Source: Clostridia bacterium (GTDB lineage Bacteria > Bacillota_A > Clostridia > Monoglobales > Monoglobaceae). Taken from it: a stretch of 56,012 nt of DNA. The stretch lies in contig JAFSDQ010000028.1 in NCBI GenBank assembly GCA_017436135.1, positions 1 through 56,012 of the forward strand, in the 5' to 3' direction. How positions within the stretch are numbered: position 1 is the first letter of the stretch; every line of letters starts with the position of its first letter. The position numbers and the translations under genes are program-made. A model generated the notes under the pieces. The model was given only the letters and a program-made list of their open reading frames with translations, did not search any database and was not told the DNA's origin. Below are positions 27,623 to 39,771 of this stretch, one piece after another.

Positions 27623-30600
27623 ATGGTACATCCTGTGAAACTGGGCAAGAATACTCGTATGAGTTACGGTAAAATCAACGAGGTTCTGGAGATGCCCAAT
27701 CTGATTGAAATTCAGATAAACTCGTACAACTGGTTTTTGGACGAGGGTCTTAAAGAGGTTTTCCACGACGTATCGCCAATTGCGGACTACGCAGGAAATC
27801 TTGTTCTGGAATTCATTGACTATCGTTTGGACCAAGACCCAAAGTATGATATTGAGGAATGTAAGGAGAGAGATGCAACCTATGCGGCACCTCTTCGAGT
27901 AAAGGTTCGCCTTATCAATAAGGAATCCGGAGAAATAAAGGAGCAGGAAATCTTTATGGGAGATTTCCCCATTATGACTCCTTCGGGTACCTTTATTATA
28001 AACGGAGCTGAACGCGTTATCGTGTCTCAGCTTGTTCGTGCGCCAAGCGTTTATTACTCACAAGAGTTTGATAAAGTTGGTAAAAAACTGTTCTCGTCAC
28101 AGGTTATTCCTAACCGTGGTGCGTGGCTTGAATATGAAACCGACAGTAATGATATTTTATATGTACGTATTGACCGTAACAGGAAGATTCCGATTACGGT
28201 TCTTATCCGTGCTCTTGGTTATGGTACCAATGCAGAGATAACCGAGCTTTTTGGCGAGGATGAAAGACTTCTTGCTACTATGGAAAAGGATACTACAACA
28301 ACAGCAGAAGAGGGCTTGCTGGAGGTATACAGAAAGCTCCGCCCGGGCGAGCCTCCTACTGTTGAAAGCGCACAGGCGCTTTTGCAGAACTTCTTCTTTG
28401 ACCCCAGACGCTATGATTTGGCAAGAGTGGGCAGATTTAAGTTTAACAAGAAGCTTCGCTTATCAAATCGTATTTGCGGATTTACAGCAGGGGAAACTGT
28501 TGCAGACCCTGAAACAGGCGAGCTGATTGTGGCAGAGGGCGACCTTATTACAAAGGAAATTGCTCTCGCTTTGGAGAAGGCTGAAATAAACAAGATTATC
28601 CTTGATGTAGACGGCAAAAAGACCCGTGTTATTTCAAATGATATGGTTGATTTGCGTGACTACGTTGACTATAATCCCCGTGAATTCGGCATATATGAGA
28701 GAGTTCGCAGAATTGTCCTTAAGGAAATTATGGAGATGTATCCTGATGTGAATTCTGACGAATTCAAGCAGGCTCTCACCGACAGACGTGACGAGCTTAT
28801 CCCAAGACATATTCTTATAGATGATATTATTGCATCTATTTCTTATATGGGCAACCTGGCTGCAGGTGTTGGGGAAACAGACGATATTGACCACCTTGGC
28901 AACCGTCGTTTAAGAAGCGTTGGTGAGCTTTTGCAGAACCAGTTCCGTATAGGTCTTTCACGTATGGAAAGAGCAGTCCGTGAGAGAATGACAACCCAGG
29001 ATTTGGATGTTGTTACTCCTCAAAATCTTATAAATATAAGACCTGTAACATCAGCTATTAAGGAGTTCTTTGGTTCTTCACAGCTGTCACAGTTTATGGA
29101 CCAGATTAATCCCCTGGGCGAGCTTACTCACAAGCGCAGACTTTCTGCCCTGGGTCCCGGCGGTCTCTCCCGTGAGAGAGCAGGCTTTGAGGTTCGTGAC
29201 GTTCACCATTCTCACTATGGACGTATGTGTCCTATAGAAACTCCTGAAGGACCTAACATTGGTCTTATCAACTCCCTTGCGGGATTTGCTAAAGTAAATG
29301 AGTATGGATTTATAGAAACCCCCTACCGCAGAGTGGACAAGGAAAACGGCATTGTTACAACGGATGTTATGTATATGACAGCCGATGTGGAGGACGGCTT
29401 CTATGTAGCACAGGCAAATGAGCCTCTTGATGAAAATAATAAGTTTATAAACAAAAAGATTGTTACAAGATTCAGGGATGAATTTATTGAGGTTGAGCCT
29501 GAAAAGGTTGACTACATGGACGTATCTCCAAGACAGGTTATGTCCATTGCGACAGCCATGATACCATTCCTTGAAAACGACGACGCTAACCGTGCCCTGA
29601 TGGGTTCTAACATGCAGCGTCAGGCGGTTCCGCTTCTTGTTCCCGAATCACCTATAGTTGGTACGGGTATGGAATACAAGGCTGCCCGTGACTCGGGTGT
29701 TTGTATTCTTGCAAAAGAGGGCGGTGTAGTTGAAAAGGTTTCGGGTACTGAAATCGTAATCAAAAACGACAACCACGAAACAGATAAATATAAGCTGATT
29801 AAGTTTACCCGTTCCAACCAGGGAACATGTATAAATCAGCGCCCCATAGTTAAAGCAGGGGAAAGGGTTGAAAAGGGAGATATTATTGCGGACGGACCGT
29901 CAACAAGCAATGGTGAAATCGGTCTTGGACGTAATATCCTTATCGGATTTATGACCTGGGAGGGTTATAACTACGAGGATGCTATCTTAATTAACGAACA
30001 GCTTGTTAAAGATGATGTATTCACATCTATCCATATTGAGGAATATGAAACCGAAGCCAGAGAAACAAAGCTTGGTCCCGAAGAAATTACAAGGGATATT
30101 CCAAACGTTGGTGAGGATGCTCTCCGTGACCTTGACGAGAGAGGTATAATCCGTATCGGTGCCGAGGTTGAAAGCGGTGACATTCTTGTAGGTAAGGTTA
30201 CTCCCAAGGGAGAAACCGAGCTTACTGCAGAAGAAAGACTTCTCCGTGCAATCTTTGGCGAAAAGGCAAGAGAGGTTCGTGATACTTCCTTGCGTGTTCC
30301 CCATGGTGAATATGGTATAATTGTTGACGTAAAGGTATTTACAAGAGCAAACGGCGACGAGCTTTCTCCCGGGGTTACCCAGGTTGTTCGCTGTTACATT
30401 GCACAGAAGAGAAAGATTTCTGTCGGTGACAAGATGGCAGGCCGTCACGGTAATAAGGGCGTTATTTCCCGCATATTGCCTGAAGAGGATATGCCGTTCC
30501 TTCCCGATGGTACACCGCTTCAGATTGTGCTTAACCCTCTGGGCGTACCTTCGCGTATGAATATCGGTCAGGTACTTGAGGTGCATTTAGGTTATGCGGC

Positions 30601-31417
30601 AAAGGCTCTTGGCTGGAAGATAGCAACTCCTGTTTTTGACGGTGCAAACGAGAATGATATTATGGATGCTCTGGAAGAGGCAGGATATAACAGAAACGGT
30701 AAAACAATTCTTTATGACGGACGTACAGGTGAGCCTTTTGACAATCCTGTAACAGTTGGATACATGCACTATTTGAAGCTTGCTCACTTGGTTGATGATA
30801 AGATTCACGCACGTTCCACAGGTCCTTACTCCCTTGTTACACAGCAGCCCCTGGGTGGTAAAGCCCAGTTCGGCGGTCAGCGTTTTGGTGAGATGGAGGT
30901 TTGGGCGCTTGAAGCATACGGCGCAGCGTATACCCTCCAGGAAATCCTGACAGTTAAGTCGGATGATGTTGTTGGCCGTGTTAAGACTTACGAATCAATT
31001 GTAAAGGGCGAGAATGTTCCCGAGCCGGGAGTTCCCGAGTCCTTCAAGGTCCTCATTAAGGAGCTTCAGAGTCTTGCGCTTGATATGAAGGTTCTTGATA
31101 AGGACGGAGAAGAAATTGTTCTCCGTGAGTCCGTTGATGAAGAGGACAGCGATTTGACTGTAAACATTGCCGGAGCAGAAGAGGACGAATTAGTTAACGA
31201 GCATGATTTCTCAGAGCCTGACGATGATATTTTCGACGGCGAAGATGATGATGAGCTTGACAACATCCTTGGGGACGACAATGATAGTTTAGTTGATTCT
31301 CTCTTGGGTGCAGTTGGCGGCGATGCAGAAGATATTGATTATCTTGATGCAGAGGACATAGAGTCATTAGACCAGCTGGCAGAGGAAGAGGATTTAGGCG
31401 ATGATGATTTGCTTTAA
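27623..31417 (+). CDS. rpoB: RNA polymerase subunit beta
   Basis: The 1264-residue beta subunit of RNA polymerase. Conserved parts are in order: [22 protein letters not shown] near 120, the rifampicin-pocket region with [11 protein letters not shown] and [13 protein letters not shown] near 490-520, [16 protein letters not shown], and the C-terminal [23 protein letters not shown] 27623 is chosen with AGGTGA eight nucleotides upstream; the GTG at 27611 overlaps that SD. The last 94 residues (from 31133) are an acidic extension with 42 Asp/Glu and no Lys or Arg. rplJ-rplL, the usual upstream neighbours, are missing. Confidence 0.98.
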   Translation: MVHPVKLGKNTRMSYGKINEVLEMPNLIEIQINSYNWFLDEGLKEVFHDVSPIADYAGNLVLEFIDYRLDQDPKYDIEECKERDATYAAPLRVKVRLINKESGEIKEQEIFMGDFPIMTPSGTFIINGAERVIVSQLVRAPSVYYSQEFDKVGKKLFSSQVIPNRGAWLEYETDSNDILYVRIDRNRKIPITVLIRALGYGTNAEITELFGEDERLLATMEKDTTTTAEEGLLEVYRKLRPGEPPTVESAQALLQNFFFDPRRYDLARVGRFKFNKKLRLSNRICGFTAGETVADPETGELIVAEGDLITKEIALALEKAEINKIILDVDGKKTRVISNDMVDLRDYVDYNPREFGIYERVRRIVLKEIMEMYPDVNSDEFKQALTDRRDELIPRHILIDDIIASISYMGNLAAGVGETDDIDHLGNRRLRSVGELLQNQFRIGLSRMERAVRERMTTQDLDVVTPQNLINIRPVTSAIKEFFGSSQLSQFMDQINPLGELTHKRRLSALGPGGLSRERAGFEVRDVHHSHYGRMCPIETPEGPNIGLINSLAGFAKVNEYGFIETPYRRVDKENGIVTTDVMYMTADVEDGFYVAQANEPLDENNKFINKKIVTRFRDEFIEVEPEKVDYMDVSPRQVMSIATAMIPFLENDDANRALMGSNMQRQAVPLLVPESPIVGTGMEYKAARDSGVCILAKEGGVVEKVSGTEIVIKNDNHETDKYKLIKFTRSNQGTCINQRPIVKAGERVEKGDIIADGPSTSNGEIGLGRNILIGFMTWEGYNYEDAILINEQLVKDDVFTSIHIEEYETEARETKLGPEEITRDIPNVGEDALRDLDERGIIRIGAEVESGDILVGKVTPKGETELTAEERLLRAIFGEKAREVRDTSLRVPHGEYGIIVDVKVFTRANGDELSPGVTQVVRCYIAQKRKISVGDKMAGRHGNKGVISRILPEEDMPFLPDGTPLQIVLNPLGVPSRMNIGQVLEVHLGYAAKALGWKIATPVFDGANENDIMDALEEAGYNRNGKTILYDGRTGEPFDNPVTVGYMHYLKLAHLVDDKIHARSTGPYSLVTQQPLGGKAQFGGQRFGEMEVWALEAYGAAYTLQEILTVKSDDVVGRVKTYESIVKGENVPEPGVPESFKVLIKELQSLALDMKVLDKDGEEIVLRESVDEEDSDLTVNIAGAEEDELVNEHDFSEPDDDIFDGEDDDELDNILGDDNDSLVDSLLGAVGGDAEDIDYLDAEDIESLDQLAEEEDLGDDDLL

Positions 31418-31509
31418 GGCACAGCAAAAGCCTTAAAGAGCAGTTGGCTGTCTGCCCAGCTCACGGCAGATGGTGATGAGAATTTGTGAGCCGGAAAGGT
31501 ATGAACGGT

Positions 31510-34500
31510 ATGAGCGAATATCAGAATTTTGAAGCTATTCAAATCGGACTTGCTTCACCTGAAAAAATCAGGGAATGGTCAAGAGGCGAAGTAAAAAAGC
31601 CTGAAACTATAAATTACAGAACATTAAAACCGGAGAGGGACGGTCTTTTCTGCGAGCGTATATTTGGTCCGCAGAAGGATTGGGAGTGTCACTGCGGTAA
31701 GTACAAAAGAGTTCGTTATAAGGGTGTAGTCTGCGACCGATGCGGCGTTGAGGTTACACGCTCAAAGGTAAGACGTGAACGTATGGGTCATATTGAGCTT
31801 GCTGTTCCCGTATCACACATCTGGTACTTCAAGGGAATACCAAGCCGTCTTGGACTCATTCTGGATATGTCCCCCCGTGCTCTTGAAAAGGTGCTTTATT
31901 TTGCAGCCTATGTTGTAATAGACCCGGGAAAGACTACCCTTGAGAAAAATCAGATTTTATCAGAAAAAGAATACAGAGAATATTACGAAAAGTACGGAGA
32001 TATGTTCCGTGCAGGAATGGGCGCAGAAGCTATCTATGAGATGCTCAAGATGATAGATTTAGATGAGCTGTATGATGAGCTTAAAGCTGACCTTGACGGT
32101 GCAAAGGGCCAGAAGAAAATTCGTACGGTCCGCAGACTTGAGGTTGTAGAGGCATTCCGTCATTCAGGCAACAAGCCCGAATGGATGATTATGACGGTTA
32201 TTCCCGTTATTCCTCCGGAGCTTCGTCCTATGGTACAGTTAGACGGCGGACGTTTTGCTACCTCTGACCTTAATGATTTGTACCGCAGAGTTATAAACAG
32301 AAACAACAGATTAAAGCGTCTTCTTGATTTGGACGCACCTGAAATTATTGTAAGAAACGAGAAGCGTATGCTTCAGGAGGCTGTTGATGCCCTTATTGAC
32401 AACGGCCGCAGAGGCAGACCTGTTACAGGCCCCGGAAACAGACCTCTCAAGTCACTTTCCGATATGCTTAAGGGTAAGCAGGGACGTTTCCGTCAGAACC
32501 TCCTTGGTAAGCGTGTTGACTATTCAGGACGTTCTGTTATCGTTGTAGGACCCGAGCTTAAGATTTATCAGTGCGGTCTTCCAAAGAAGATGGCTCTTGA
32601 GCTTTTCAAGCCTTTTGTTATGAAGAAGCTTGTATCTGACGGTCTTGCACACAATATTAAGTCCGCAAAGCGTATGGTGGAGAGGGTTCGCCCCGAGGTT
32701 TGGGATGTGCTTGAGGATGTTATTTCAGAGCATCCTGTTCTTCTTAACCGTGCACCAACCCTGCACAGACTTGGTATTCAGGCATTTGAGCCTGTACTTG
32801 TTGAGGGTAAGGCACTTAAGCTGCATCCTCTTGTATGTACTGCGTTTAATGCTGACTTTGACGGTGACCAGATGGCGGTTCACCTTCCCCTTTCAACCGA
32901 AGCACAGGCAGAGGCAAGATTCCTTATGCTTTCTGCAAACAACCTTATTAAGCCTCAGGATGGTAAGCCTGTAACCGTTCCTACACAGGATATGGTTCTT
33001 GGTAGTTACTACCTGACTTTAAAGGATGATACAGAGATTGGTACAGGCAAGGTGTTCGGCAGCACAGATGAGGCAATTTTAGCTTACGAAAATAATGCTG
33101 TTGGACTTCATGCACCAATTCAGGTATATGTTACAAAGACAATAAATGGTGAGGTTAAGACAGGAAAGATAAATGCGACAGTCGGCCGTCTTATCTTTAA
33201 CGAGAAGATTCCTCAAGACCTTGGCTTTGTTGACAGAAGCGACCCAGAGAAGGAGCTTGACCTTGAAATCGGTGATAACGTTCTTAAAAAGCTTGCAGTT
33301 AAAGAGGCTATAAATGATAACGTTGAACCCGGTGTTGATAAGAAGCTTCTTGGTAAAATTATAAATGCTGCCATTAAGATTCATGGCATTACAGATACTG
33401 CTACCTTGCTTGATGATATCAAGGCAATGGGATATAAGTATTCAACAATCGGCGCAATCACCGTTTGCGTTGATGATATGCAGATTCCTGAACAGAAGGC
33501 ACAGTACCTTGCTGAAGCGGAAGAGCGTATCGATAAGATTATGAAGAAGTATAAGAGAGGTCTTTTGACCGACGAAGAGCGTCACCGTCACGTAATTGCT
33601 GTTTGGAGCGAGATTTCAGGTAAGGTTACTGATGCAATGATGGATAACCTTAAGCAGCTCAATCCTATTTATATGATGGCAAACTCCGGTGCCCGTGGTA
33701 GCGTTAACCAGATGCGTCAGCTTGCAGCAATGCGTGGTCTTATGGCGGATACATCAGGTCGTACCATTGAGATTCCTATTAAATCTAACTTCCGTGAGGG
33801 TCTTACAGTTCTTGAATACTTTATTTCTACTCACGGTGCTCGTAAGGGTCTTACAGATACAGCCCTCAGAACGGCTGACTCCGGTTACCTTACCCGTCGT
33901 CTTGTTGATGTATCCCAGGATGTTATTGTCCGTGAAGATGATTGCGGTACAAGAGATGGTATCATAGTTTGTGATATAAAAGACGGCAACGAAATTATTG
34001 AGCCTTTGATTGACAGATTAGAGGGAAGAACAGTTACAGATGATGTAATCAATCCTAAAACAGGGGAGATTATTGTAGCTGAAAACGAAATGATTACAGC
34101 CGCTCTTGCAAAAGAGATTATCAATGCAGGTATTACGGAAGTTAAAATCCGCTCGGTTGTTAAGTGCCGCAGTAAGGTTGGCGTATGTGCTAAATGTTAC
34201 GGACACAACCTTTCAAACGGAACTCCTGTTAATGTTGGTGAGGCAGTTGGTATTATCGCTGCACAGTCCATCGGTGAGCCGGGTACACAGCTTACAATGC
34301 GTACCTTCCACGCCGGCGGTGTTGCGGGAGACGATATTACCCAGGGTCTTCCCCGTGTTGAGGAGTTGTTTGAGGCAAGAAAGCCAAAGGGTGTTGCAAT
34401 CATATCCGAGGTATCGGGCAAAGTTCGCATTACAGATATGACAGGCAAGAGAGAAATCGTTGTTATGAACGAGGAAACAGGTGAGTCTGCAACATATATG

Positions 34501-35103
34501 ATTCCCTTCGGTGCCAGAATTAAGGTTCGTGACGACCAGGAAATTCAGGCAGGTGATCCCCTTACAGAGGGTTCACTCAATCCTCACGATGTACTTGCAA
34601 TTCTTGGTGCAACAGCTGTTCAGAACTACTTTATTCAGGAAGTTCAGAGGGTGTACAGACTTCAGGGTGTTGATATCAACGATAAGCATATTGAGGTTAT
34701 TGTTCGCCAGATGATGCACAAGGTAAAGGTAGAAAGTGCAGGAGATACAGGACTTCTTACAGGTTCTCTTGTAAATATTTATGAGCTTGAGGATATAAAC
34801 AACAAGGTTATTGCAGAGGGCGGAGAGCCGGCAGAATTCTCAATTCAGCTTATGGGTATTACAAAGGCTGCACTTGCTACAGAGTCATTCTTGTCTGCAG
34901 CTTCATTCCAGGAAACAACAAGAGTTCTTACAGATGCTGCAATCAAGGGTAAGAAGGATCCCCTTGTTGGACTTAAGGAAAATGTTATTATTGGTAAGCT
35001 TGTGCCTGCAGGAACAGGCGTAAACACATATAACAATATCGAGGTTTATCCCACATATAGCGGAATAGGCGAAGATAATGAACCATTAGGGCTTGATGAC
35101 TAA
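31510..35103 (+). CDS. rpoC: RNA polymerase subunit beta prime
   Basis: The 1197-residue catalytic subunit. It has the N-terminal zinc ribbon ([20 protein letters not shown]), the clamp, and the Mg2+-binding [12 protein letters not shown] near residue 455, then the second zinc-binding region ([13 protein letters not shown]) and [18 protein letters not shown] near 915-935. Typical length for Firmicutes. ATG 31510 is preferred to 31501 because GGAAAGGT lies at a workable distance. It follows rpoB after 92 nt and is closed by the terminator at 35112-35139. Confidence 0.98.
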   Translation: MSEYQNFEAIQIGLASPEKIREWSRGEVKKPETINYRTLKPERDGLFCERIFGPQKDWECHCGKYKRVRYKGVVCDRCGVEVTRSKVRRERMGHIELAVPVSHIWYFKGIPSRLGLILDMSPRALEKVLYFAAYVVIDPGKTTLEKNQILSEKEYREYYEKYGDMFRAGMGAEAIYEMLKMIDLDELYDELKADLDGAKGQKKIRTVRRLEVVEAFRHSGNKPEWMIMTVIPVIPPELRPMVQLDGGRFATSDLNDLYRRVINRNNRLKRLLDLDAPEIIVRNEKRMLQEAVDALIDNGRRGRPVTGPGNRPLKSLSDMLKGKQGRFRQNLLGKRVDYSGRSVIVVGPELKIYQCGLPKKMALELFKPFVMKKLVSDGLAHNIKSAKRMVERVRPEVWDVLEDVISEHPVLLNRAPTLHRLGIQAFEPVLVEGKALKLHPLVCTAFNADFDGDQMAVHLPLSTEAQAEARFLMLSANNLIKPQDGKPVTVPTQDMVLGSYYLTLKDDTEIGTGKVFGSTDEAILAYENNAVGLHAPIQVYVTKTINGEVKTGKINATVGRLIFNEKIPQDLGFVDRSDPEKELDLEIGDNVLKKLAVKEAINDNVEPGVDKKLLGKIINAAIKIHGITDTATLLDDIKAMGYKYSTIGAITVCVDDMQIPEQKAQYLAEAEERIDKIMKKYKRGLLTDEERHRHVIAVWSEISGKVTDAMMDNLKQLNPIYMMANSGARGSVNQMRQLAAMRGLMADTSGRTIEIPIKSNFREGLTVLEYFISTHGARKGLTDTALRTADSGYLTRRLVDVSQDVIVREDDCGTRDGIIVCDIKDGNEIIEPLIDRLEGRTVTDDVINPKTGEIIVAENEMITAALAKEIINAGITEVKIRSVVKCRSKVGVCAKCYGHNLSNGTPVNVGEAVGIIAAQSIGEPGTQLTMRTFHAGGVAGDDITQGLPRVEELFEARKPKGVAIISEVSGKVRITDMTGKREIVVMNEETGESATYMIPFGARIKVRDDQEIQAGDPLTEGSLNPHDVLAILGATAVQNYFIQEVQRVYRLQGVDINDKHIEVIVRQMMHKVKVESAGDTGLLTGSLVNIYELEDINNKVIAEGGEPAEFSIQLMGITKAALATESFLSAASFQETTRVLTDAAIKGKKDPLVGLKENVIIGKLVPAGTGVNTYNNIEVYPTYSGIGEDNEPLGLDD

Positions 35104-35111
35104 AATTCGAG

Positions 35112-35139
35112 GCCGCCTGCTGTGTTTTGAGCAGGCGGC
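35112..35139 (+). terminator. rpoBC terminator
   Basis: A perfect 10-bp GC-rich stem (GCCGCCTGCT/AGCAGGCGGC) followed by TTTTT. Confidence 0.92.
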
Positions 35140-35180
35140 TTTTTGGTTGATATTGTAAAACAATTATTGAGGAGAGAATA

Positions 35181-36413
35181 ATGATGATAAAAGGAAATCT
35201 TATTGTAGGTCAGTCGGGGGGGCCGACTGCGGCGATAAATGCCAGCCTTGCAGGTGTTTTTTGCGGAGCAAAGGCTGCGGGTGTAGCAAAGGTTTATGGT
35301 ATGTGCGGCGGTGTAAAGGGCTTGATTGACGGAAAATATGTTGACCTTGACCAATATATAAAGGGAAGCGAGGACGTGGAGCTTTTAAAGCAAACCCCCT
35401 CTGCCGCCCTTGGCAGCTGCCGCTATAAATTGCCTGCACCGGACAGTGAAAAAGAGGTATATGAGAAGCTTTTTGAAAATCTTAAAAAGCTGGATATAGC
35501 ATATTTTGTTTATATCGGCGGAAACGATTCTATGGATACAATTGCCAAGCTTTCAAGCTATGCTGATGAAACAGGAAGCGAAATTCGCTTTATGGGTGTG
35601 CCCAAAACAGTTGATAACGATTTGGCGGTTACAGACCATACTCCCGGCTTTGGAAGTGCGGCAAAATATATTGCAACATCTGTTAAAGAGGTTATTTGTG
35701 ACAGCTCGGTGTATGATATAAAATCCATAACAGTTATAGAAATAATGGGAAGAAACGCAGGCTGGCTGGCGGCATCCTCGGCTCTTGCAAAGGGGGAGGA
35801 TTGTGTAGGGGTTGACCTTATATACCTTCCCGAGAAAAGCTTTGATTTGGAAAAATGTGCAGAGCGAGTAGAGGCTCTTCTTAAAGAGAAGAATACTGTG
35901 GTTATTGCGGTTTCCGAGGCGCTTAAAAATGCAGAGGGCAATTATATCTGTGAGGAGGGCTCGGTTCACGCAGGGCTTGATGCCTTTGGACATAAGATTA
36001 TGAGCGGAACAGGACAGTTTCTTGCTCAATACCTTGGCAAAAAGCTTGGGGTAAAGGCTCGGGGAATTGAGATTAACACTCTTCAGAGAAGTGCTGCACA
36101 TTTTGCCTCTGCACAGGATATAGAAGAATCCTTTAAGGCAGGGGAGGCATCAGCAATTGCGGCGACAGAGGGCAGAACAGGGGAGATGTCGGTTATTAAG
36201 AGAATATCCGATTGCCCTTACCAATACAAAATAGAAACAGCCGACATATTTGAGATTGCCAATGTGGAAAAGAAAATTCCTGATGAATGGATATCAAGGG
36301 ACGGCTCCTATGTAACGGAGGATTTTATAAAGTATTGCAGACCCTTGATTATGGGCGAAATGTCGATTATAACCGAAAATGGTCTGCCAAAGCATCTTAA
36401 AATCAAAGGATAA
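35181..36413 (+). CDS. pfp: Pyrophosphate-dependent 6-phosphofructokinase
   Basis: Phosphorylates fructose 6-phosphate with PPi in a reversible glycolytic step. The 410-residue protein has NLIVGQSGGPTAAINAS at the N-terminus, GGNDS (113-117) in place of the GGDGS of ATP enzymes, and PKTVDND (141-147) with Lys142 where ATP-dependent enzymes carry Gly; both features mark PPi specificity. IMGRNAGWLAA follows. Two adjacent ATGs (35181, 35184) are equally possible behind GGAGAG. Use of PPi is common in anaerobes. The TSCPD gene follows after 14 nt. Confidence 0.92.
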   Translation: MMIKGNLIVGQSGGPTAAINASLAGVFCGAKAAGVAKVYGMCGGVKGLIDGKYVDLDQYIKGSEDVELLKQTPSAALGSCRYKLPAPDSEKEVYEKLFENLKKLDIAYFVYIGGNDSMDTIAKLSSYADETGSEIRFMGVPKTVDNDLAVTDHTPGFGSAAKYIATSVKEVICDSSVYDIKSITVIEIMGRNAGWLAASSALAKGEDCVGVDLIYLPEKSFDLEKCAERVEALLKEKNTVVIAVSEALKNAEGNYICEEGSVHAGLDAFGHKIMSGTGQFLAQYLGKKLGVKARGIEINTLQRSAAHFASAQDIEESFKAGEASAIAATEGRTGEMSVIKRISDCPYQYKIETADIFEIANVEKKIPDEWISRDGSYVTEDFIKYCRPLIMGEMSIITENGLPKHLKIKG

Positions 36414-36427
36414 GGATAGGTAAAATT

Positions 36428-36679
36428 ATGGAAAAATATTCATATAAAACAAAGGGGACCTGCTCAAGAAGCATAACCTTTGAGAGTGACGGAAAAATAG
36501 TAAAAAATGTGGTATTCAGCGGCGGCTGCAGCGGAAATACCCAGGGAGTTGCAAAGCTTGTTGAGGGAATGGAAGTAAAAAAGGTTATAGAGCTGCTTAA
36601 AGATGTGGACTGTAACGGCAGAGGCACCTCTTGTCCTGCACAGCTTGCAGAGGCGCTGAAGCAAGCTGTGGCTCAATAA
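36428..36679 (+). CDS. TSCPD domain protein (TIGR03905-like)
   Basis: An 83-residue protein starting YSYKTKGTCSRSITF, with VVFSGGCSGNTQGVAKLVEG in the middle and the conserved GRGTSCPAQLAEAL at the end. This is the TSCPD domain, named for a Cys-containing motif and also found at the C-terminus of class II ribonucleotide reductases. Standalone members have no proven function. It lies between pfp (14 nt) and an EamA transporter (18 nt), apparently in one operon. Confidence 0.85.
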   Translation: MEKYSYKTKGTCSRSITFESDGKIVKNVVFSGGCSGNTQGVAKLVEGMEVKKVIELLKDVDCNGRGTSCPAQLAEALKQAVAQ

Positions 36680-36697
36680 AAGGGGCAAGAATAAAAA

Positions 36698-37621
36698 ATG
36701 AACAGCGAAAAATTTTTTAAATCAAGAATAGTGGTTGTTGTAGGGGCATTGCTTTGTTGCGCTCTTTGGGGAAGTGCCACCCCCTTTATTAAAATAGGCT
36801 ATCAGCTTATGATGCCTGCAAAGGATGTACCCTCTACCATACTTTTTGCCGGGATAAGATTTTTCTTTGCGGGGCTTATAACGGTTGCAATTTACAGCCT
36901 TGGCAGAAGAAAATTCCTTGTGCCAAAAAAGAAAAGCTGGGGCAAAGTGTCTGTTATTGCGGTTTTTCAAACGGTTGTGCAATACATATTCTTCTATGTG
37001 GGGCTTGCCAATACATCGGGGGTAAAGGGGACCATCTTAAGCGGTGCAAACGCTTTCTTTGCTCTTTTAATTGCAAGCCTTATATTCAGACAGGAAAAGC
37101 TTACCATAAAAAAGCTAATAGCTTGTATTATTGGATTTTCGGGTCTTATTTTGATAAATTTAAACGGACTTGAGTTTAACATGAACTTTTTTGGGGATGC
37201 TTTTGTAATATTTTCAACAATATCCTATGCTTTTTCATCGGTTTTGATAAAAAAGTTTTCGGGGGAAGAAGACCCTGTGATAATCAGTGGCTACCAATTT
37301 ATAATGGGCGGAATATTTATGATTGCAACAGGCCTTATTTTTGGAGGAAATATTGTAATTGAATCTGCAGCGGCGGCAGGAGTGCTGACCTATCTGTCAT
37401 TTTTGTCTGCTATTGCCTATGCCCTTTGGGGAATGCTTTTAAAATATAACCCTGTTTCAAAGGTAACTATATTCAACTTTATGACACCTGTTTTCGGAGT
37501 TCTGTTGTCAAAGCTGATGCTGACCGAAACCAGCAATGTAGGCGTGGGAAGTATTATTCTGACTCTTGTTCTTGTGAGCATAGGAATATTTATGCTGAAT
37601 TATCAAAAAGAAAGCAAGTAA
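36698..37621 (+). CDS. EamA/DMT family transporter
   Basis: A 307-residue integral membrane protein with about ten hydrophobic segments in two homologous halves, the layout of drug/metabolite transporters. It starts with a cytoplasmic tail and CCALWGSATPFIKIGYQL, typical of EamA repeats; SGANAFFALLIASLIF and YALWGMLLKY lie in the two halves. The substrate cannot be predicted. It is last in the pfp-TSCPD-EamA group and is followed by a strong terminator. Confidence 0.88.
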   Translation: MNSEKFFKSRIVVVVGALLCCALWGSATPFIKIGYQLMMPAKDVPSTILFAGIRFFFAGLITVAIYSLGRRKFLVPKKKSWGKVSVIAVFQTVVQYIFFYVGLANTSGVKGTILSGANAFFALLIASLIFRQEKLTIKKLIACIIGFSGLILINLNGLEFNMNFFGDAFVIFSTISYAFSSVLIKKFSGEEDPVIISGYQFIMGGIFMIATGLIFGGNIVIESAAAAGVLTYLSFLSAIAYALWGMLLKYNPVSKVTIFNFMTPVFGVLLSKLMLTETSNVGVGSIILTLVLVSIGIFMLNYQKESK

Positions 37622-37631
37622 AACAGAAAAC

Positions 37632-37658
37632 GGCGAGAGCCCCTCGTGGGCTCTCGCC
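37632..37658. terminator. Terminator between EamA gene and amidase
   Basis: An 11-bp perfect stem (37632-37642 and 37648-37658), sharing the GGCGAG/CTCGCC outer stem seen in the hairpins at 9360 and 24605. It lies between convergent genes. Confidence 0.85.
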
Positions 37659-37664
37659 AATCTT

Positions 37665-38222
37665 TTATGGTTTTACATAATTATATATTCCGTTATAAAT
37701 TGATTCTGCAGCAGCTGCGCGCCATGCCGAGCTGTTAAGATTCAATGCCTCTGTGGGGTTGCTTAAATAACCAAGTTCCACAAGTACAGCGGGCATATCG
37801 GTTTGGCGGAGAACCGCAAAGTTTGCGGCACGGACTCCGTTGTTTTTAGAGCCAAGTCTTGCCACAAAGGCATCAAGAATTGATTCTGCAAGAGCCTCTG
37901 CTCTTCCTCCAAGACGGTATACATACGCCTCTACTCCGTTTGCGGCAGGGTTTGGCGAACTGTTTGTGTGAATACTTATAAAATAATCTGCCCCCCAAGT
38001 ATCTGCCATACGGGCGCGGTTGGTCAGGTCTGCACTTTTTCCGGGGAGAACATTTTCCGTAGGCGTGCTGCGATAGAGCATAACCTCATAGCCGTTTTCT
38101 GATAAAAGACGGGCAAGCTGAAGAGCTACAGAAAGGTTCACGCTTTGCTCAACAACACCATTCCCAAGGGCACCGGGGTCTGTGCCTCCGTGACCGGCGT
38201 CAACAAAAATTTTTGTAGCCAT
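37665..38222 (-). CDS. N-acetylmuramoyl-L-alanine amidase (Amidase_3)
   Basis: A 185-residue zinc amidase that cuts the bond between MurNAc and L-Ala of peptidoglycan. Only the catalytic domain is present: VDAGHGGTDPGA (His11), Glu25 after NGVV, SIHTN (His85) and LVELGYLSN (Glu149) supply the metal and catalytic residues. The start at 38222 follows GGAGGTG. There is no signal peptide, transmembrane segment or wall-binding domain, so it is either released by lysis or spore-mother-cell death, exported without Sec, or used as a lysin. The frame open upstream has no supporting SD. Confidence 0.9.
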   Translation of the reverse strand: MATKIFVDAGHGGTDPGALGNGVVEQSVNLSVALQLARLLSENGYEVMLYRSTPTENVLPGKSADLTNRARMADTWGADYFISIHTNSSPNPAANGVEAYVYRLGGRAEALAESILDAFVARLGSKNNGVRAANFAVLRQTDMPAVLVELGYLSNPTEALNLNSSAWRAAAAESIYNGIYNYVKP

Positions 38223-38381
38223 AATTTTCACCTCCCATTTTATAATATGCCGAGGCATAATAAATGTTTTGAAAACATTTAAACTGTGTGTAATTGAACT
38301 GTAATAAGTATATGGTATAATAGTTATGGGGAAATGTCGGACAAAATATTTTATTGTTGGTATATGGATGACAAAAAGGTC

Positions 38382-38410
38382 TTGCATTTATAACAAAATA
38401 TTGTTATAAT
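38382..38410 (+). promoter_or_regulatory. Promoter of murA-walJ
   Basis: TTGCAT (38382-38387), 17-bp spacer, TATAAT (38405-38410), 53 nt before murA. Confidence 0.7.
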
Positions 38411-38462
38411 AATTCTGTATTATACAATATGTAGATTAAAACCAATTGATGGGAGAGTCTAT

Positions 38463-39749
38463 ATGGAAAAATTAGTTATATTGGGAGGAGCAAAACTTTG
38501 CGGTGAAGTTGAAATCAGCGGTGCGAAAAATTCTGCCGTTGCTCTTTTGGCTGCGTCAATAATGGTAAAGGGAAAGTGCAGTATTGACAACGTTCCCCAT
38601 GTAAGCGACATTGATGCCTTGATTGATATTATCAATGAGCTTGGGGGAAAAGCAGGGTTTGTTTCAAAAGGGACAGTGGAAATTGACTGTACTAACCTTA
38701 ATAAATATGAGGCGGACTATGAAATGGTTCGTCGTATTCGTGCGTCCTCATACCTTATGGGTGCTCTCCTTGGAAGATTTAAACGTGCAAGAGTTGGTAT
38801 GCCAGGGGGATGCGATTTTGGCGTACGACCTATAGACCAGCACATAAAAGGCTTCACTACCCTTGGTGCAGAGGTTGACCTTGACCATGGTATGGTTGAT
38901 TTAAAGGCAGACAAGCTGATAGGTGATAATGTTTATCTTGACGTGGTTTCTGTTGGTGCAACCATAAATATTATGCTTGCGGCAACAATGGCAGAGGGGC
39001 TTACTGTAATTGAGAGTGCAGCAAAGGAGCCTCATATAGTTGATGTGGCAAACTTTCTCAACCGTATGGGCGCAAATATTAAGGGTGCGGGTACGGATGT
39101 TATAAAAATAAGAGGTGTGGAGGAGCTTCACGGGGGAAACTTCAGTGTTATTCCTGACCAGATTGAGGCTGGTACTTTTATGATTGCAGCGGCTGCAACA
39201 GGGGGAGATGTTACTATTACAAACATTATCCCAAAGCACATGGAATCATTGAGTGCAAAGCTTGAGGAAATGGGTGTGGGAATCGAAGAATATGATGAGG
39301 CAATCCGCGTATATATGGATGGAAGATCTCTTAAGCGTGCTAATGTAAAAACACAACCTTATCCGGGATTTCCAACCGACCTGCAGCCACAGATACTCAC
39401 TCTTCTGGCTGTGGCAGAGGGTACGAGTATTGTTACAGAGAATGTATGGGATAACAGATTTAAATATGTTGACGAGCTTGCCCGTATGGGTGCAAACGTT
39501 ACCGTTGACGGCAGAGTTGCCACAGTAGAGGGTTGTGAGAAGTTTAAGGGCTCTCCTGTGTACGCAACAGACTTGCGTGCAGGGGCGGCGCTTGTTATTG
39601 CAGGACTTATGGCAGAGGGCGTAACGGAAATATTTAATATTAAGTACATAGACAGAGGATACGAGAATATGGAAGCAAAGCTTCGTTCTCTGGGGGCACA
39701 GATTGCCCGCCGAAAAATAGAGAATGAGAGCGAAGAAGACGTGATTTAA
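38463..39749 (+). CDS. murA: UDP-N-acetylglucosamine 1-carboxyvinyltransferase
   Basis: First committed enzyme of peptidoglycan synthesis, transferring enolpyruvate from PEP to UDP-GlcNAc. The 428-residue product has Lys22-Asn23 in [12 protein letters not shown], the catalytic-loop cysteine Cys117 in [15 protein letters not shown] (the fosfomycin-reactive position), and [10 protein letters not shown] near 300. Length is usual. walJ follows after 22 nt. Many Firmicutes have two murA genes; only this one is in the window. Confidence 0.97.
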   Translation: MEKLVILGGAKLCGEVEISGAKNSAVALLAASIMVKGKCSIDNVPHVSDIDALIDIINELGGKAGFVSKGTVEIDCTNLNKYEADYEMVRRIRASSYLMGALLGRFKRARVGMPGGCDFGVRPIDQHIKGFTTLGAEVDLDHGMVDLKADKLIGDNVYLDVVSVGATINIMLAATMAEGLTVIESAAKEPHIVDVANFLNRMGANIKGAGTDVIKIRGVEELHGGNFSVIPDQIEAGTFMIAAAATGGDVTITNIIPKHMESLSAKLEEMGVGIEEYDEAIRVYMDGRSLKRANVKTQPYPGFPTDLQPQILTLLAVAEGTSIVTENVWDNRFKYVDELARMGANVTVDGRVATVEGCEKFKGSPVYATDLRAGAALVIAGLMAEGVTEIFNIKYIDRGYENMEAKLRSLGAQIARRKIENESEEDVI

Positions 39750-39771
39750 AATTTAAAATTGGGTGATATAA

